Source: Gemmatimonadota bacterium
Lineage (GTDB): Bacteria; Gemmatimonadota; Gemmatimonadetes; Gemmatimonadales; GWC2-71-9
Direction: 5' to 3'
Assembly (NCBI GenBank): GCA_003220985.1
Contig: QHTY01000242.1
Location: 1 to 6,175 of the forward strand
DNA length: 6,175 nt
Part shown: positions 1 through 6,175 of the stretch, in pieces
Layout: every line of letters begins with the position of its first letter
Numbering within the stretch: position 1 is the stretch's first letter
Notes under the pieces: generated by a model
Databases searched by the model: none
What the model was told of the DNA's origin: nothing
The model's input: the letters and a program-made list of their open reading frames with translations, nothing else
Translations under genes and position numbers: made by a program

Positions 1-10
1 AGTGGCTGAG

Positions 11-1364
11 ATGAAAACGTGCGTGGTGCGTGGCGCGTTGTGCGTGGGAGTGCTCGTCGGGACTCCGCTTACGGCGCAGACGTCGCTTTCCATCTACAGA
101 GATGGCCGAGTGGTCGTGCGGCGCACGCTGCCGGAGGCGCTGCAACAGGGACGTAATGCCCTGACACTGCGGGTCGAGGCTCTTGATCCGGCGACGCTGT
201 TCTCTCCCGATACTTCTGTGTCTGTCAGCTCCGCGACGGTGCGGTACCCCAGTACGTCGCCGGATGCGTTATGGCGCGCCATCGGGCAGACGCTGTCGTT
301 CGTGCGGGCCAAGGGCGACACGGTTCGCGCGACTGTCGTGCGAGCGGATCCGCCGCAGTTCAAGCTCTCCGACGGCCGGCTGCTCCTCGGCATGCCCGGC
401 GAGCCGTTGTTTGCCGCCGAGCTGGTGAGGACGAGCCCGGAGGCCCAGCTCGTGCTCGAGGCTGCGCGCGCGCGTCCCCGCACGGAGCTCGCGTACGTTG
501 CGCAGGGGATGACGTGGGAAGCACTGTATCAAGTCATCTTGACCGGAAGCCGCGCGCAGATCTCGGGCACAGCCACGGTGACATCGCAGGCACTGCGAGC
601 CGATAGTGCCGACGTTCAGCTCGTGGCGGGAGCGATTCGAGGAAATCGGATTGGAAATCCCCCAGTGGCGATGGCGGAAGCCGCGGTGATGCGAGTTCAA
701 GCGGGGAGGAGCTACGCCTCCACCGCGTCGGAAGAAGCCGTCGGGAGACTCATCGATCGAGCCCAATGTGCCGACGACAACCGCGCTGTTCCCACGCAGC
801 TCCGCGCCGGTCACGCAGGAGCTGATCGTGCCCGGCGTCTTGCCGTGGCGCGGATGGATCGGCCAGAACCCCGAGCCCAACCGCGCTCCGGTCCAGGTCT
901 GGTACACGATCAAGCGCGCCGCCAAGACGCCATTCGGCGATCGCCCGCTCCCCGCGGGTACCGTTCAGCTCTATCAGGCCGACTCGAGTGGCCGCGTGCA
1001 GCTGATTGGCGAAGCGTCCACCGACCACACCGCGCCGGGACGGGATCTGCGCCTGCAATCCGGCGATGCGTTCGACATTACCGCCGAGCGGGTGCAGACC
1101 GATTGGAATCAAGAACAACTGGCGCCGGTGCGGCGCGGGACGCCGAATCGCCAACGTGCGACCGCGGCGTATCGCGTGACGATCTCGAACGCCAAGTCGG
1201 AGCAGGTAGTCGTAGACGTGCGTGAATCCCATTTCGGGAATTGGAAGATCCTCGAGAGCAGCCACGTAGCGGAGAAGCTTTCATCGACGGAGACGCGGTT
1301 CCGCGTCACGGTACCTGCGGGTGGAGAAGCGACGTTGACTTACACCGTCCAAGTCGAGTCATGA
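11..1364 (+). pseudogene. Secreted DUF4139-family protein, disrupted by a frameshift near 752
   Basis: The reading frame from ATG 11 encodes a probable signal peptide (hydrophobic stretch at residues about 8-21, likely cleavage after TA in PLTAQ), then a mostly beta-type ectodomain. It contains AYVAQGMTWEALYQVIL (residues about 161-177), which resembles the 'Y...G..W...Y' strand motif of DUF4139 proteins. The homologous sequence then leaves this frame near 750. The C-terminal half (PTTTALFPRSSAPV, PLPAGTVQLYQADSSGR, SGDAFDITAERVQTDW) lies in the +1 frame from about 753 to the TGA at 1362-1364. Repaired, the product is about 450 residues, a normal length for the family. Unrepaired, translation runs to a stop at 1223-1225 and yields about 158 arginine-rich, non-homologous residues. 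GTG at 2 is an in-frame alternative start, but ATG 11 places the signal peptide at the N-terminus. Family function is poorly known; an envelope or outer-surface role is inferred from export alone. The frameshift may be a true mutation or a sequence error. Confidence 0.8.
752..759 (+). repeat. 4-base tandem duplication at the frameshift point
   Basis: ATCG occurs twice in direct succession exactly where the DUF4139 protein changes frame. Before it the upstream frame reads EEAVGRL; after it the downstream frame reads IEPNVPTTTALF. Removing one ATCG unit joins them as GRL-IEPNVPTTT, and removing the single A at 752 gives GRL-SIEPNVPTTT. Either restores one continuous DUF4139-like protein. The segment between EEAVG and GRL also looks shorter than I would expect for this family, so a small deletion may have accompanied the change; this last point is from memory of the family. 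Confidence 0.6.
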
Positions 1365-2212
1365 CCGTTCAAATCGCACATATCGGCGACCTGCATTTCG
1401 GCGGCCTGGCCGATGTGCCAGTTGTCGAGGCGCTGGAACGCTTGCTGCCCGATCTCCGCCCCGACGCAATCGTGATCGGCGGCGATCTCTCACAGCGCGC
1501 GCGTCACGGCGAGCTGCAGCGCGGCCGCGCGTTCGCCAATCGCGCGCGCGAGACGGCTCCGGTACTCGTGATTCCGGGCAATCATGACGTGCAATGGTGG
1601 CGCCGGCCGCTCATCCCGTTTGGCAAGGACGCCATCTACGGAAAATACCGCAGCTATTTCGGCGCGGACTTGACACCGACGTTGACGATTCCGGGCGGCG
1701 CGGTGATCGCGTCGGCGCTGACGGCGCATGGCGTCGCGTGGGGCTCGCTCACGGCGCGGCTGCGCGATATCGCCGTGAAGGGGCATTTGCCAAAAAGGGA
1801 AATGCAGCGTGTGCAGGCGATATTCGCGAACGCCGAGCCGGGACTGCCGCGGGTGCTCGTGATCCATCACAATCTCCTGCGCGGCAATCTCTCCAAGCGC
1901 ATGGGACTGGCGCGCTGGGGCGGCGCGCAGCGCGGCATCGTCGACGCCGGGACTGATGTCGTCCTCTGCGGGCACGACCATGAGGAAGGGGCCGAGACGC
2001 TGGACGGGCGTGTCGTCGTGTCCACGGCCGGCACCTTGTCGACCCGAGCGCGCGGCGGGCGGCCTGTCTCCTTCAATTTCGTCACGATCGATCCCGCGGC
2101 GGTGCAAGTCACGTTCTTCCGGTGGGATGCTGGCAAGCGACGGTTCCAGCCTTCCGATACCGCGGCGTTTGCTCGACAAGCTGCACGCTTGGAGCCCCAA
2201 GCGGCGAAGTAA
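1361..2212 (+). CDS. Calcineurin-like metallophosphoesterase
   Basis: This 283-residue protein carries the full set of metal-binding motifs of the calcineurin-like phosphoesterase superfamily: D10-L-H12, GGD (40-42), GNHD (73-76), the paired histidines HHN (169-171) and GHDH (204-207). Order and spacing match the class III cyclic-nucleotide phosphodiesterase/Icc-like branch, which binds two metal ions and hydrolyses phosphomono- or diesters. The substrate cannot be read from sequence. There is no signal peptide or membrane segment, so it should be cytoplasmic. I chose ATG 1361 because it puts the first metal motif at residue 10, as usual, and overlaps the preceding TGA as ATGA, typical of translational coupling. 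A TTG start at 1241 would add 40 unconserved residues inside the upstream gene. No clear Shine-Dalgarno sequence precedes ATG 1361. The C-terminal tail after about residue 255 is charged and probably outside the catalytic fold. Confidence 0.9.
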   Translation: MTVQIAHIGDLHFGGLADVPVVEALERLLPDLRPDAIVIGGDLSQRARHGELQRGRAFANRARETAPVLVIPGNHDVQWWRRPLIPFGKDAIYGKYRSYFGADLTPTLTIPGGAVIASALTAHGVAWGSLTARLRDIAVKGHLPKREMQRVQAIFANAEPGLPRVLVIHHNLLRGNLSKRMGLARWGGAQRGIVDAGTDVVLCGHDHEEGAETLDGRVVVSTAGTLSTRARGGRPVSFNFVTIDPAAVQVTFFRWDAGKRRFQPSDTAAFARQAARLEPQAAK

Positions 2213-2220
2213 ACTCTTCC

Positions 2221-2225
2221 AGGAG
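2221..2225 (+). promoter_or_regulatory. Ribosome binding site for gcdH (AGGAG)
   Basis: AGGAG ends 11 bases before ATG 2237 and lies in the 24-base gap after the phosphoesterase stop codon. It is the only strong Shine-Dalgarno match seen ahead of a start in this window and supports the chosen gcdH start. The spacing is slightly long. Confidence 0.6.
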
Positions 2226-2236
2226 CTTGAGAACTG

Positions 2237-3424
2237 ATGGCTGCGAAGTTTCAAGGAGTGGATTTCTATCAAGTCGATGGGTTGCTCAGCGAAGAAGAGC
2301 GGGCCATCCGCGACACCGTCCGCGAGTGGGTGGATGACAATCTCATTCCCATCATCGGCGAGGCCTACGTCGCCGGCAAATTCCCCAAACAGCTGATCCC
2401 GGGCATGGCCGAGCTCGGCCTGTTCGGCGCGAACCTGCCCGAAGCGTACGGCTGCGCCGGCCTGAACAACATCGCCTACGGCCTGATCATGCAGGAACTC
2501 GAGCGCGGCGATTCGGGCGTGCGCTCGTTCGCGTCGGTGCAGGGCGCGCTCGTCATGTATCCGATCTACACGTTCGGGTCTGAAGACCAGAAAAAGAACT
2601 GGCTGCCGCAAATGGCGAGCGGCAAGGTCATCGGCTGCTTTGGCCTCACTGAGCCCGATTACGGCTCCAATCCGGCGGCGATGATCACGGTTGCCAAGGA
2701 GACGAAAGACGGCTGGGTCTTGAACGGCGCCAAGATGTGGATCACGAACGGATCGACCGCACAAGCCGCGATCATCTGGGCGAAGACCGGTGCGCTCGAT
2801 CAGCCCGATTCGATCCGCGGCTTCATCGTCCCGACCGACAGCAAAGGCTTCTCGGCCAAAGATCAAAAGGGCAAGCTCTCCCTCCGCGCCAGCGATACCA
2901 GCGAGCTGGTGTTGCAGGATGTGCACGTCCCGAAGGATGCGATCCTGCCGAAGTCGGGCGGGCTCAAGTCGCCGCTCATGTGTCTGACCGCGGCGCGCTA
3001 CGGCATCGCCTGGGGCGCCGTCGGCGCGGCGATGGCGTGCTACGACGAAGCGGTGAGTTACGCCAAGCAGCGCGTGATGTTCGGTAAGCCGATCGGCGGG
3101 TTCCAACTGCAACAGGCGCGGCTGGCGGACATGCTGACCGAAATCACCAAAGCGCAGCTGCTCTGTGTCCAGCTCGGCCGCCTGAAGGACGAGGGCAAAT
3201 CCACGCCGCAGCAGGTTTCGCTGGCCAAGCGCAACAACGTAAGCATGGCGACCGACGTCGCCCGAGAGGCCCGCCGGCTGCTCGGCGCCAACGGGATTCT
3301 GGCCGAGTACCAGGCCCTGCGGCACCTGGCCAATCTCGAGTCGGTCTATACTTATGAAGGAACGCACGACATCCATACCCTGATTCTAGGGCAGGAAATC
3401 ACAGGGCTGAACGCCTTTAACTAG
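2237..3424 (+). CDS. gcdH: Glutaryl-CoA dehydrogenase (acyl-CoA dehydrogenase family)
   Basis: The 395-residue product shows the three acyl-CoA dehydrogenase regions: an alpha-helical N-terminal domain (about 18-130), a beta middle domain beginning at CFGLTEPDYGSNP (134-146) with WIT at 168-170 near the flavin, and a helical C-terminal domain (about 245-395). Features specific to glutaryl-CoA dehydrogenase are ELERGDSGVRSFASVQ (87-102), SLRAS (215-219), ARYGIAWG (253-260), LADMLTEIT (296-304) and TYEGTHDIHTLILGQEITG (372-390). From family knowledge, E374 is the catalytic base, and R96 and E89 correspond to human Arg94 and Glu87, which act on the gamma-carboxylate and in decarboxylation. The expected reaction is FAD-dependent conversion of glutaryl-CoA to crotonyl-CoA plus CO2, in lysine, tryptophan or aromatic degradation, with electrons passed to ETF. 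The etfBA genes downstream fit this. There is no targeting signal, so it should be cytoplasmic. A paralogue acting on another short acyl-CoA is possible but less likely. Confidence 0.92.
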   Translation: MAAKFQGVDFYQVDGLLSEEERAIRDTVREWVDDNLIPIIGEAYVAGKFPKQLIPGMAELGLFGANLPEAYGCAGLNNIAYGLIMQELERGDSGVRSFASVQGALVMYPIYTFGSEDQKKNWLPQMASGKVIGCFGLTEPDYGSNPAAMITVAKETKDGWVLNGAKMWITNGSTAQAAIIWAKTGALDQPDSIRGFIVPTDSKGFSAKDQKGKLSLRASDTSELVLQDVHVPKDAILPKSGGLKSPLMCLTAARYGIAWGAVGAAMACYDEAVSYAKQRVMFGKPIGGFQLQQARLADMLTEITKAQLLCVQLGRLKDEGKSTPQQVSLAKRNNVSMATDVAREARRLLGANGILAEYQALRHLANLESVYTYEGTHDIHTLILGQEITGLNAFN

Positions 3425-3457
3425 AAACCGCGGTCGTCCGCGCCCCGTTATGTCCGC

Positions 3458-5233
3458 ATGCCTTTCATAGCGCTGTTGCTCCTGGCCCAAACACAGGGCC
3501 CCATTCTCGTCGATATCCATGATCTTTCGCCGCGCGAGCATCATTCCGGGTTCTTCGTCCTGACGAGGCCCCAGGAGGTGCAGATCACGGCCGTCGGCGC
3601 CGAGCCGTGGCCGGACCGCCTGCGTCAGCGCGATGACGAGCACTGGCAGGACGACGACCAGACGACCTGGCCGGCAGCCGCCTGGATCCTCGACGCCAAG
3701 ACACGCGCCGTCGTCTGGGACTTGCGGTCGGCGGACACGCGCCGCGAGTCGAACGGGCTCCGGCGCTTCTCTGGCAGCGTGCGTTTGCCCGCGGGCACCT
3801 ACGAGGCCCACTACGCGTCTTATCCCGCTTCCTCGATTTCCTTCAGGGGGAGCGATTTCAGCAACTTCAATCTCACCGTCGGCGAGCTCATCCGGCTCGG
3901 CCGGCGCGCCAAGTACGGCGGCCCGTACGTCGAGACGGGATTGTACAAGCAGTTCGGACTGACGATCACCGCCCCCCCACCCGGCCGCGTCGCATCCTTG
4001 GACGACATCACCGCCGTGAGATCCGCATACCTGGCGTCCGCCGTCGCACGGGTCACTCCCGATCGCAATACCACGGCGCGGAAGGGCTTTGAAATCACAC
4101 GCCCGACGATGGTCGAGATCTACGCGATCGGCGAGCTCACGCTCGATGACGAATTTGACTACGGCTGGATCATGAATGCCGACACGCACAAGCGGATCTG
4201 GTCGATGGACTACGCCACGACCGATCCCGCCGGCGGCGCGGCCAGGAATCGCATGGCGCACGAGACGCTGCGACTCACGCCGGGCCACTACGTCGCCTAT
4301 TTCGGCTGCGATGATAGCCACAGTCCCGACGATTGGAACAACGTGCCCGCGACGGATCCGGAGTTTTGGGGGCTCACGCTTCGCGTGGCCGATCCCGCGG
4401 CGCGCGCATCCGTCAAGCCATTCGACTATGAGCCGGTGCCGCAGGGCCAGACGATCGTCTCGCTCATCGGCATCCATGACGACGAGATGCGCTCGGCCGG
4501 CTTTGCGCTCAAGCGTCCCATGGACGTGCACATCTACGCGCTCGGCGAAGGGTTCAAGGATCGCATGGCGGATTACGCGTGGATGGTGGACGAGGATCAT
4601 CACAAGCGCGTGTGGGCGATGAGCTATGAGAACACGGAGCACGGCGGCGGCGCGCAGAAGAACCGGCTGTTCGACGGCACCGTGCACCTCGAGCCCGGCA
4701 ACTATCTGGTCTACTACCACAGCGACGGCTCGCACTCGTCCAGCGACTGGAACGCGGCGCCTCCGGCGGAGGAGCGCTACTGGGGGGTGAGCCTGTTTCC
4801 GGCGAGCCGCCGGCTGAACCCGGCCGACGTCGGACCGTTCATGCGGATGCGCGCGGGCGACAACAACACGACGGTCGCCCAGCTGAGCCACATGGGCAAC
4901 GATGAGGACGCCCGCACGACGTTCAGCTTGCAGGCGCAGACCCGGCTGCGCGTGCTGGCGGAGGGCGAAGGCCGCGACGGTCAAATGTTCGACCGAGGGT
5001 GGATCGAGGATGCCGGCGGCCGGACGGTGTGGGAGATGAAGTACGACGCGACCGACCCCGCCGGCGGCGCGGACAAGAATCGGCTGTTCGACGGCGTGAT
5101 CACACTTCCCGCCGGCTCGTATGTGCTGCGATTCCGGTCCGACGCGTCGCACTCGTACAACGACTGGAACGACAACCCACCTGACGATCCGGAGAGTTGG
5201 GGCATCGCCGTGTTCCGATTGGCGAGGCGGTAG
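3458..5233 (+). CDS. Probable exported protein with four tandem unknown domains
   Basis: I do not recognise a named family for this 591-residue protein. It starts with a short hydrophobic segment (MPFIALLLLAQ) that could be a signal peptide, though it lacks the usual positive charge. ATG 3458 is the first possible start after the in-frame TAG at 3422, and no clear ribosome binding site precedes it. The rest is four tandem copies of one domain at residues about 17-172, 195-311, 331-448 and 471-588. Each copy has a GF.(I/L).RP..V.IYA.G-like strand, an acidic stretch, (G/A)W(I/M)..(D/A)...(K/R).VW.M.Y, (in copies 2-4) a GG-A..NR turn followed by L.PG.Y...Y, and a final WG(I/V/L).(L/V)F-like strand. 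Copies 2-4 also carry a (S/C)D.SHS..DWN..P signature. The aromatic strands and conserved turns suggest a secreted beta-sandwich, perhaps binding metal or carbohydrate; this is inference. Spacing is 33 bases after gcdH and 17 before etfB, consistent with co-transcription. Confidence 0.8.
   Translation: MPFIALLLLAQTQGPILVDIHDLSPREHHSGFFVLTRPQEVQITAVGAEPWPDRLRQRDDEHWQDDDQTTWPAAAWILDAKTRAVVWDLRSADTRRESNGLRRFSGSVRLPAGTYEAHYASYPASSISFRGSDFSNFNLTVGELIRLGRRAKYGGPYVETGLYKQFGLTITAPPPGRVASLDDITAVRSAYLASAVARVTPDRNTTARKGFEITRPTMVEIYAIGELTLDDEFDYGWIMNADTHKRIWSMDYATTDPAGGAARNRMAHETLRLTPGHYVAYFGCDDSHSPDDWNNVPATDPEFWGLTLRVADPAARASVKPFDYEPVPQGQTIVSLIGIHDDEMRSAGFALKRPMDVHIYALGEGFKDRMADYAWMVDEDHHKRVWAMSYENTEHGGGAQKNRLFDGTVHLEPGNYLVYYHSDGSHSSSDWNAAPPAEERYWGVSLFPASRRLNPADVGPFMRMRAGDNNTTVAQLSHMGNDEDARTTFSLQAQTRLRVLAEGEGRDGQMFDRGWIEDAGGRTVWEMKYDATDPAGGADKNRLFDGVITLPAGSYVLRFRSDASHSYNDWNDNPPDDPESWGIAVFRLARR
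3506..3973 (+). repeat. Protein repeat copy 1 (divergent)
   Basis: Residues about 17-172 of the repeat protein. It keeps the opening strand (GFFVLTRPQEVQITAVG, 31-47), AAWILDAKTRAVVWDL (74-89), LPAGTYEAHYAS (110-121) and a closing FGLTI strand (166-170). It differs from the other copies by an acidic, Trp-containing insertion at 57-71 and by replacement of the SHS..DWN signature with a longer unrelated stretch (about 122-162). Confidence 0.65.
4040..4390 (+). repeat. Protein repeat copy 2
   Basis: Residues about 195-311. It contains GFEITRPTMVEIYAIG (210-225), YGWIMNADTHKRIWSMDY (235-252), DPAGGAARNR (256-265), LTPGHYVAYF (273-282), CDDSHSPDDWNNVP (284-297) and EFWGLTL (302-308). Here NRLFDG of copies 3 and 4 is NRMAHE. 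The offset to copy 3 is 138 residues, measured at the GWI/AWM motif. Confidence 0.8.
4448..4801 (+). repeat. Protein repeat copy 3
   Basis: Residues about 331-448. It contains GFALKRPMDVHIYALGEG (348-365), YAWMVDEDHHKRVWAMSY (373-390), GGGAQKNRLFDG (396-407), LEPGNYLVYY (411-420), SDGSHSSSDWNAAPP (422-436) and YWGVSLF (441-447). The offset to copy 4 is 140 residues. At DNA level CGGCTGTTCGACGGC (4664-4678) is identical to 5081-5095 in copy 4. Confidence 0.8.
4868..5221 (+). repeat. Protein repeat copy 4
   Basis: Residues about 471-588, ending three residues before the C-terminus. It contains TFSLQAQTRLRVLAEGEG (488-505), GWIEDAGGRTVWEMKY (514-529), DPAGGADKNRLFDG (533-546), LPAGSYVLRF (550-559), SDASHSYNDWNDNPP (561-575) and SWGIAVF (580-586). 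DPAGGA is shared with copy 2, and NRLFDG with copy 3. Confidence 0.8.
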
Positions 5234-5250
5234 CGTAGCTTTCGGTCCTC

Positions 5251-6003
5251 ATGAAAATCGCTGTCTGCATCAAGCGCGTGCCCGATTCGGAAACGCGCGT
5301 CAAAATCGCGACCGACGGCAAGAGTCTCGACGAAGCGGGGGTAAAGTTCGTCCTGAACCCCTACGACGAGTTCGCCGTCGAAGAGGCGCTGCGCCGCAAA
5401 GAGCAGGCAGGGAGCGGGGAAGTCGTCGTCGTCTGTCTCGGGCCCGCGGCGGCCCAGGAGACGATCCGTACCGCGCTCGCGATGGGCGCCGACCGCGGCG
5501 TGCTGTTGCAAGCGGACAAGATCCCGACCGATCCGTTCGAATCCGCGAAGGTGATTGCCGCTGAGCTGAAAGGCTCGAGCTGGGATCTGGTTCTGTTCGG
5601 CCGCATGGCCATCGACGATTACCATCATCAAGTGGGTCCACTCGTGGCCGAGCTGGTGGATCTGCCGTGCGTCAGTGCGGTGTCGCACGTCGAGATCGCC
5701 GGGACCACGGGGGTCGCCGAGCGCGAGATCGAAGGTGGCATCGAAGTCGTGGATTTTTCGCTCCCGGCTGTTCTCACCACCGACAAGGGACTCAACGAGC
5801 CGCGCTATCCGGCGCTCAAAGGCATCATGGCCGCGAAAAAGAAGCCGCTCGATGTGAAACCGGTGCAGCTGGGAAGGGGCGCGCTGGAGATCGTCGCTCT
5901 CAAGCCTCCGCCGGAGCGCAAGGAAGGAAAGATCGTGGGTGAGGGCCCCGCTGCCGTCGGCGAGCTGGTGCGGCTGCTGCGCGAAGAAGCCAAGGTCCTG
6001 TGA
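5251..6003 (+). CDS. etfB: Electron transfer flavoprotein beta subunit
   Basis: The 250-residue product has normal length for EtfB and begins with the typical MKIAVCIKRVPDSETR strand. FVLNPYDEFAVEEALR (33-48), DLVLFGRMAIDDYHHQVGP (112-130) and the C-terminal family signature TTDKGLNEPRYPALKGIM (176-193), followed by AAKKKPL, match ETF beta subunits. The AIDD...QVGP loop corresponds to the nucleotide (AMP or, in bifurcating types, FAD) binding region. EtfB pairs with EtfA to form a soluble FAD heterodimer that accepts electrons from acyl-CoA dehydrogenases such as the GcdH encoded upstream, and passes them to the quinone pool through an ETF dehydrogenase not seen here. ATG 5251 gives the conserved N-terminus. 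No good Shine-Dalgarno sequence precedes it, and the gene starts 17 bases after the repeat protein. Its end overlaps etfA by four bases. Confidence 0.95.
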   Translation: MKIAVCIKRVPDSETRVKIATDGKSLDEAGVKFVLNPYDEFAVEEALRRKEQAGSGEVVVVCLGPAAAQETIRTALAMGADRGVLLQADKIPTDPFESAKVIAAELKGSSWDLVLFGRMAIDDYHHQVGPLVAELVDLPCVSAVSHVEIAGTTGVAEREIEGGIEVVDFSLPAVLTTDKGLNEPRYPALKGIMAAKKKPLDVKPVQLGRGALEIVALKPPPERKEGKIVGEGPAAVGELVRLLREEAKVL

Positions 6004-6175
6004 CGACGCTGGCCGTGCTGGAGCCGCGTGACGGCGCGCTGCGGAAGATTTCGTTCGAGGTCGTCACCGGTGCCCAACGCCTGGGACAACCCGTCGAAGC
6101 AGTGGTCTGCGGGGCCGGAACGGTGCAGGGCGTCGAGCAGGTCGGCAAGTTCGGCGCGGACAAGATCGTCACACT
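6000..6175 (+). CDS. etfA: Electron transfer flavoprotein alpha subunit, N-terminal part
   Basis: A frame opening with GTG at 6000 runs to the window edge without a stop (58 codons plus two bases). The product starts MTTLAVLEPRDGALRKISFE and continues through VVTGAQRLGQPVEAVV and a GAG....G...V.KFGADKI pattern (38-56). This is the classic EtfA N-terminus: a first beta strand, the RDG.LRK.S.E helix, then a GADK turn. The GTG overlaps the etfB TGA as GTGA, so translation is probably coupled; a weak AAGG lies four bases upstream. The FAD-binding C-terminal domain, which would separate ordinary from bifurcating ETF, lies outside the window. Confidence 0.88.
   Translation, partial: MTTLAVLEPRDGALRKISFEVVTGAQRLGQPVEAVVCGAGTVQGVEQVGKFGADKIVT

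Noticed and set aside
1241..1360. TTG 1241 as the start of the phosphoesterase.
   Set aside because: It would add 40 residues that overlap the conserved end of the upstream gene and resemble no phosphoesterase. ATG 1361 gives the normal N-terminus.
768..1364. GTG 768 as the start of a separate 198-residue gene.
   Set aside because: The product begins in the middle of the DUF4139 domain without a signal peptide or ribosome binding site, and the missing half lies immediately upstream in another frame. A frameshifted single gene explains it better.
1490..3376. A 628-codon open frame on the minus strand across the phosphoesterase and gcdH genes.
   Set aside because: It is antisense to two clearly homologous genes. 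Its product is Arg/His/Ala-rich low-complexity sequence with no recognisable motif, as expected when GC-biased codons leave the opposite strand free of stops.
3429..3442. A CGCGG-TCGT-CCGCG hairpin after gcdH as a terminator.
   Set aside because: The stem is only 5 base pairs and no T run follows, so it does not qualify as an intrinsic terminator. Such hairpins are common by chance at this GC content.
3422..3460. Stop readthrough fusing GcdH to the repeat protein, since both are in the same frame with 11 sense codons between the TAG and the ATG.
   Set aside because: GcdH ends at its normal C-terminus (ITGLNAF) and a fused export signal would make no sense inside it. There is no sign of a readthrough context.
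3386..5152. A 588-codon open frame on the minus strand opposite the repeat protein.
   Set aside because: Its apparent repeats mirror the sense-strand repeats. The sense frame has the coherent strands and conserved motifs, so the antisense frame is a shadow.

Overview
The window is GC-rich, gene-dense bacterial DNA with all credible genes on the + strand and gaps of 33 bases or less, so there is no intergenic stretch over 300 bases. No RNA gene, CRISPR array, insertion sequence or phage gene was seen. The style suggests a soil or environmental bacterium, with Gemmatimonadota as the best guess and Acidobacteriota as an alternative. Clues are the coding bias that leaves long antisense reading frames open, the secreted DUF4139-type protein, and the gcdH and etfBA sequences. 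This assignment is inference, because no marker gene is present.

Layout: (1) 11-1364, a secreted DUF4139-family protein split by a frameshift near position 752, where a 4-base unit (ATCG) is repeated in tandem. (2) 1361-2212, a calcineurin-like metallophosphoesterase overlapping gene 1 by ATGA. (3) 2237-3424, an acyl-CoA dehydrogenase closely resembling glutaryl-CoA dehydrogenase (gcdH), including its decarboxylation and substrate-binding residues. (4) 3458-5233, an unrecognised, probably exported 591-residue protein built from four tandem copies of a domain of about 117-155 residues, three of which carry an SDxSHSxxDWN signature. (5) 5251-6003, electron transfer flavoprotein beta subunit (etfB). 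(6) 6000 to the window end, the start of the alpha subunit (etfA), overlapping etfB by GTGA.

How the genes fit together: GcdH oxidises and decarboxylates glutaryl-CoA, from lysine, tryptophan or aromatic breakdown, and passes electrons to ETF (EtfA/EtfB), so genes 3, 5 and 6 form a metabolic unit. The repeat protein lies between donor and acceptor genes with tight spacing, which suggests shared transcription but does not show shared function. Genes 1 and 2 look translationally coupled to each other and have no evident link to the redox genes. The most novel item is the four-repeat protein. The frameshift in gene 1 is the clearest anomaly and could be real or a sequence error.
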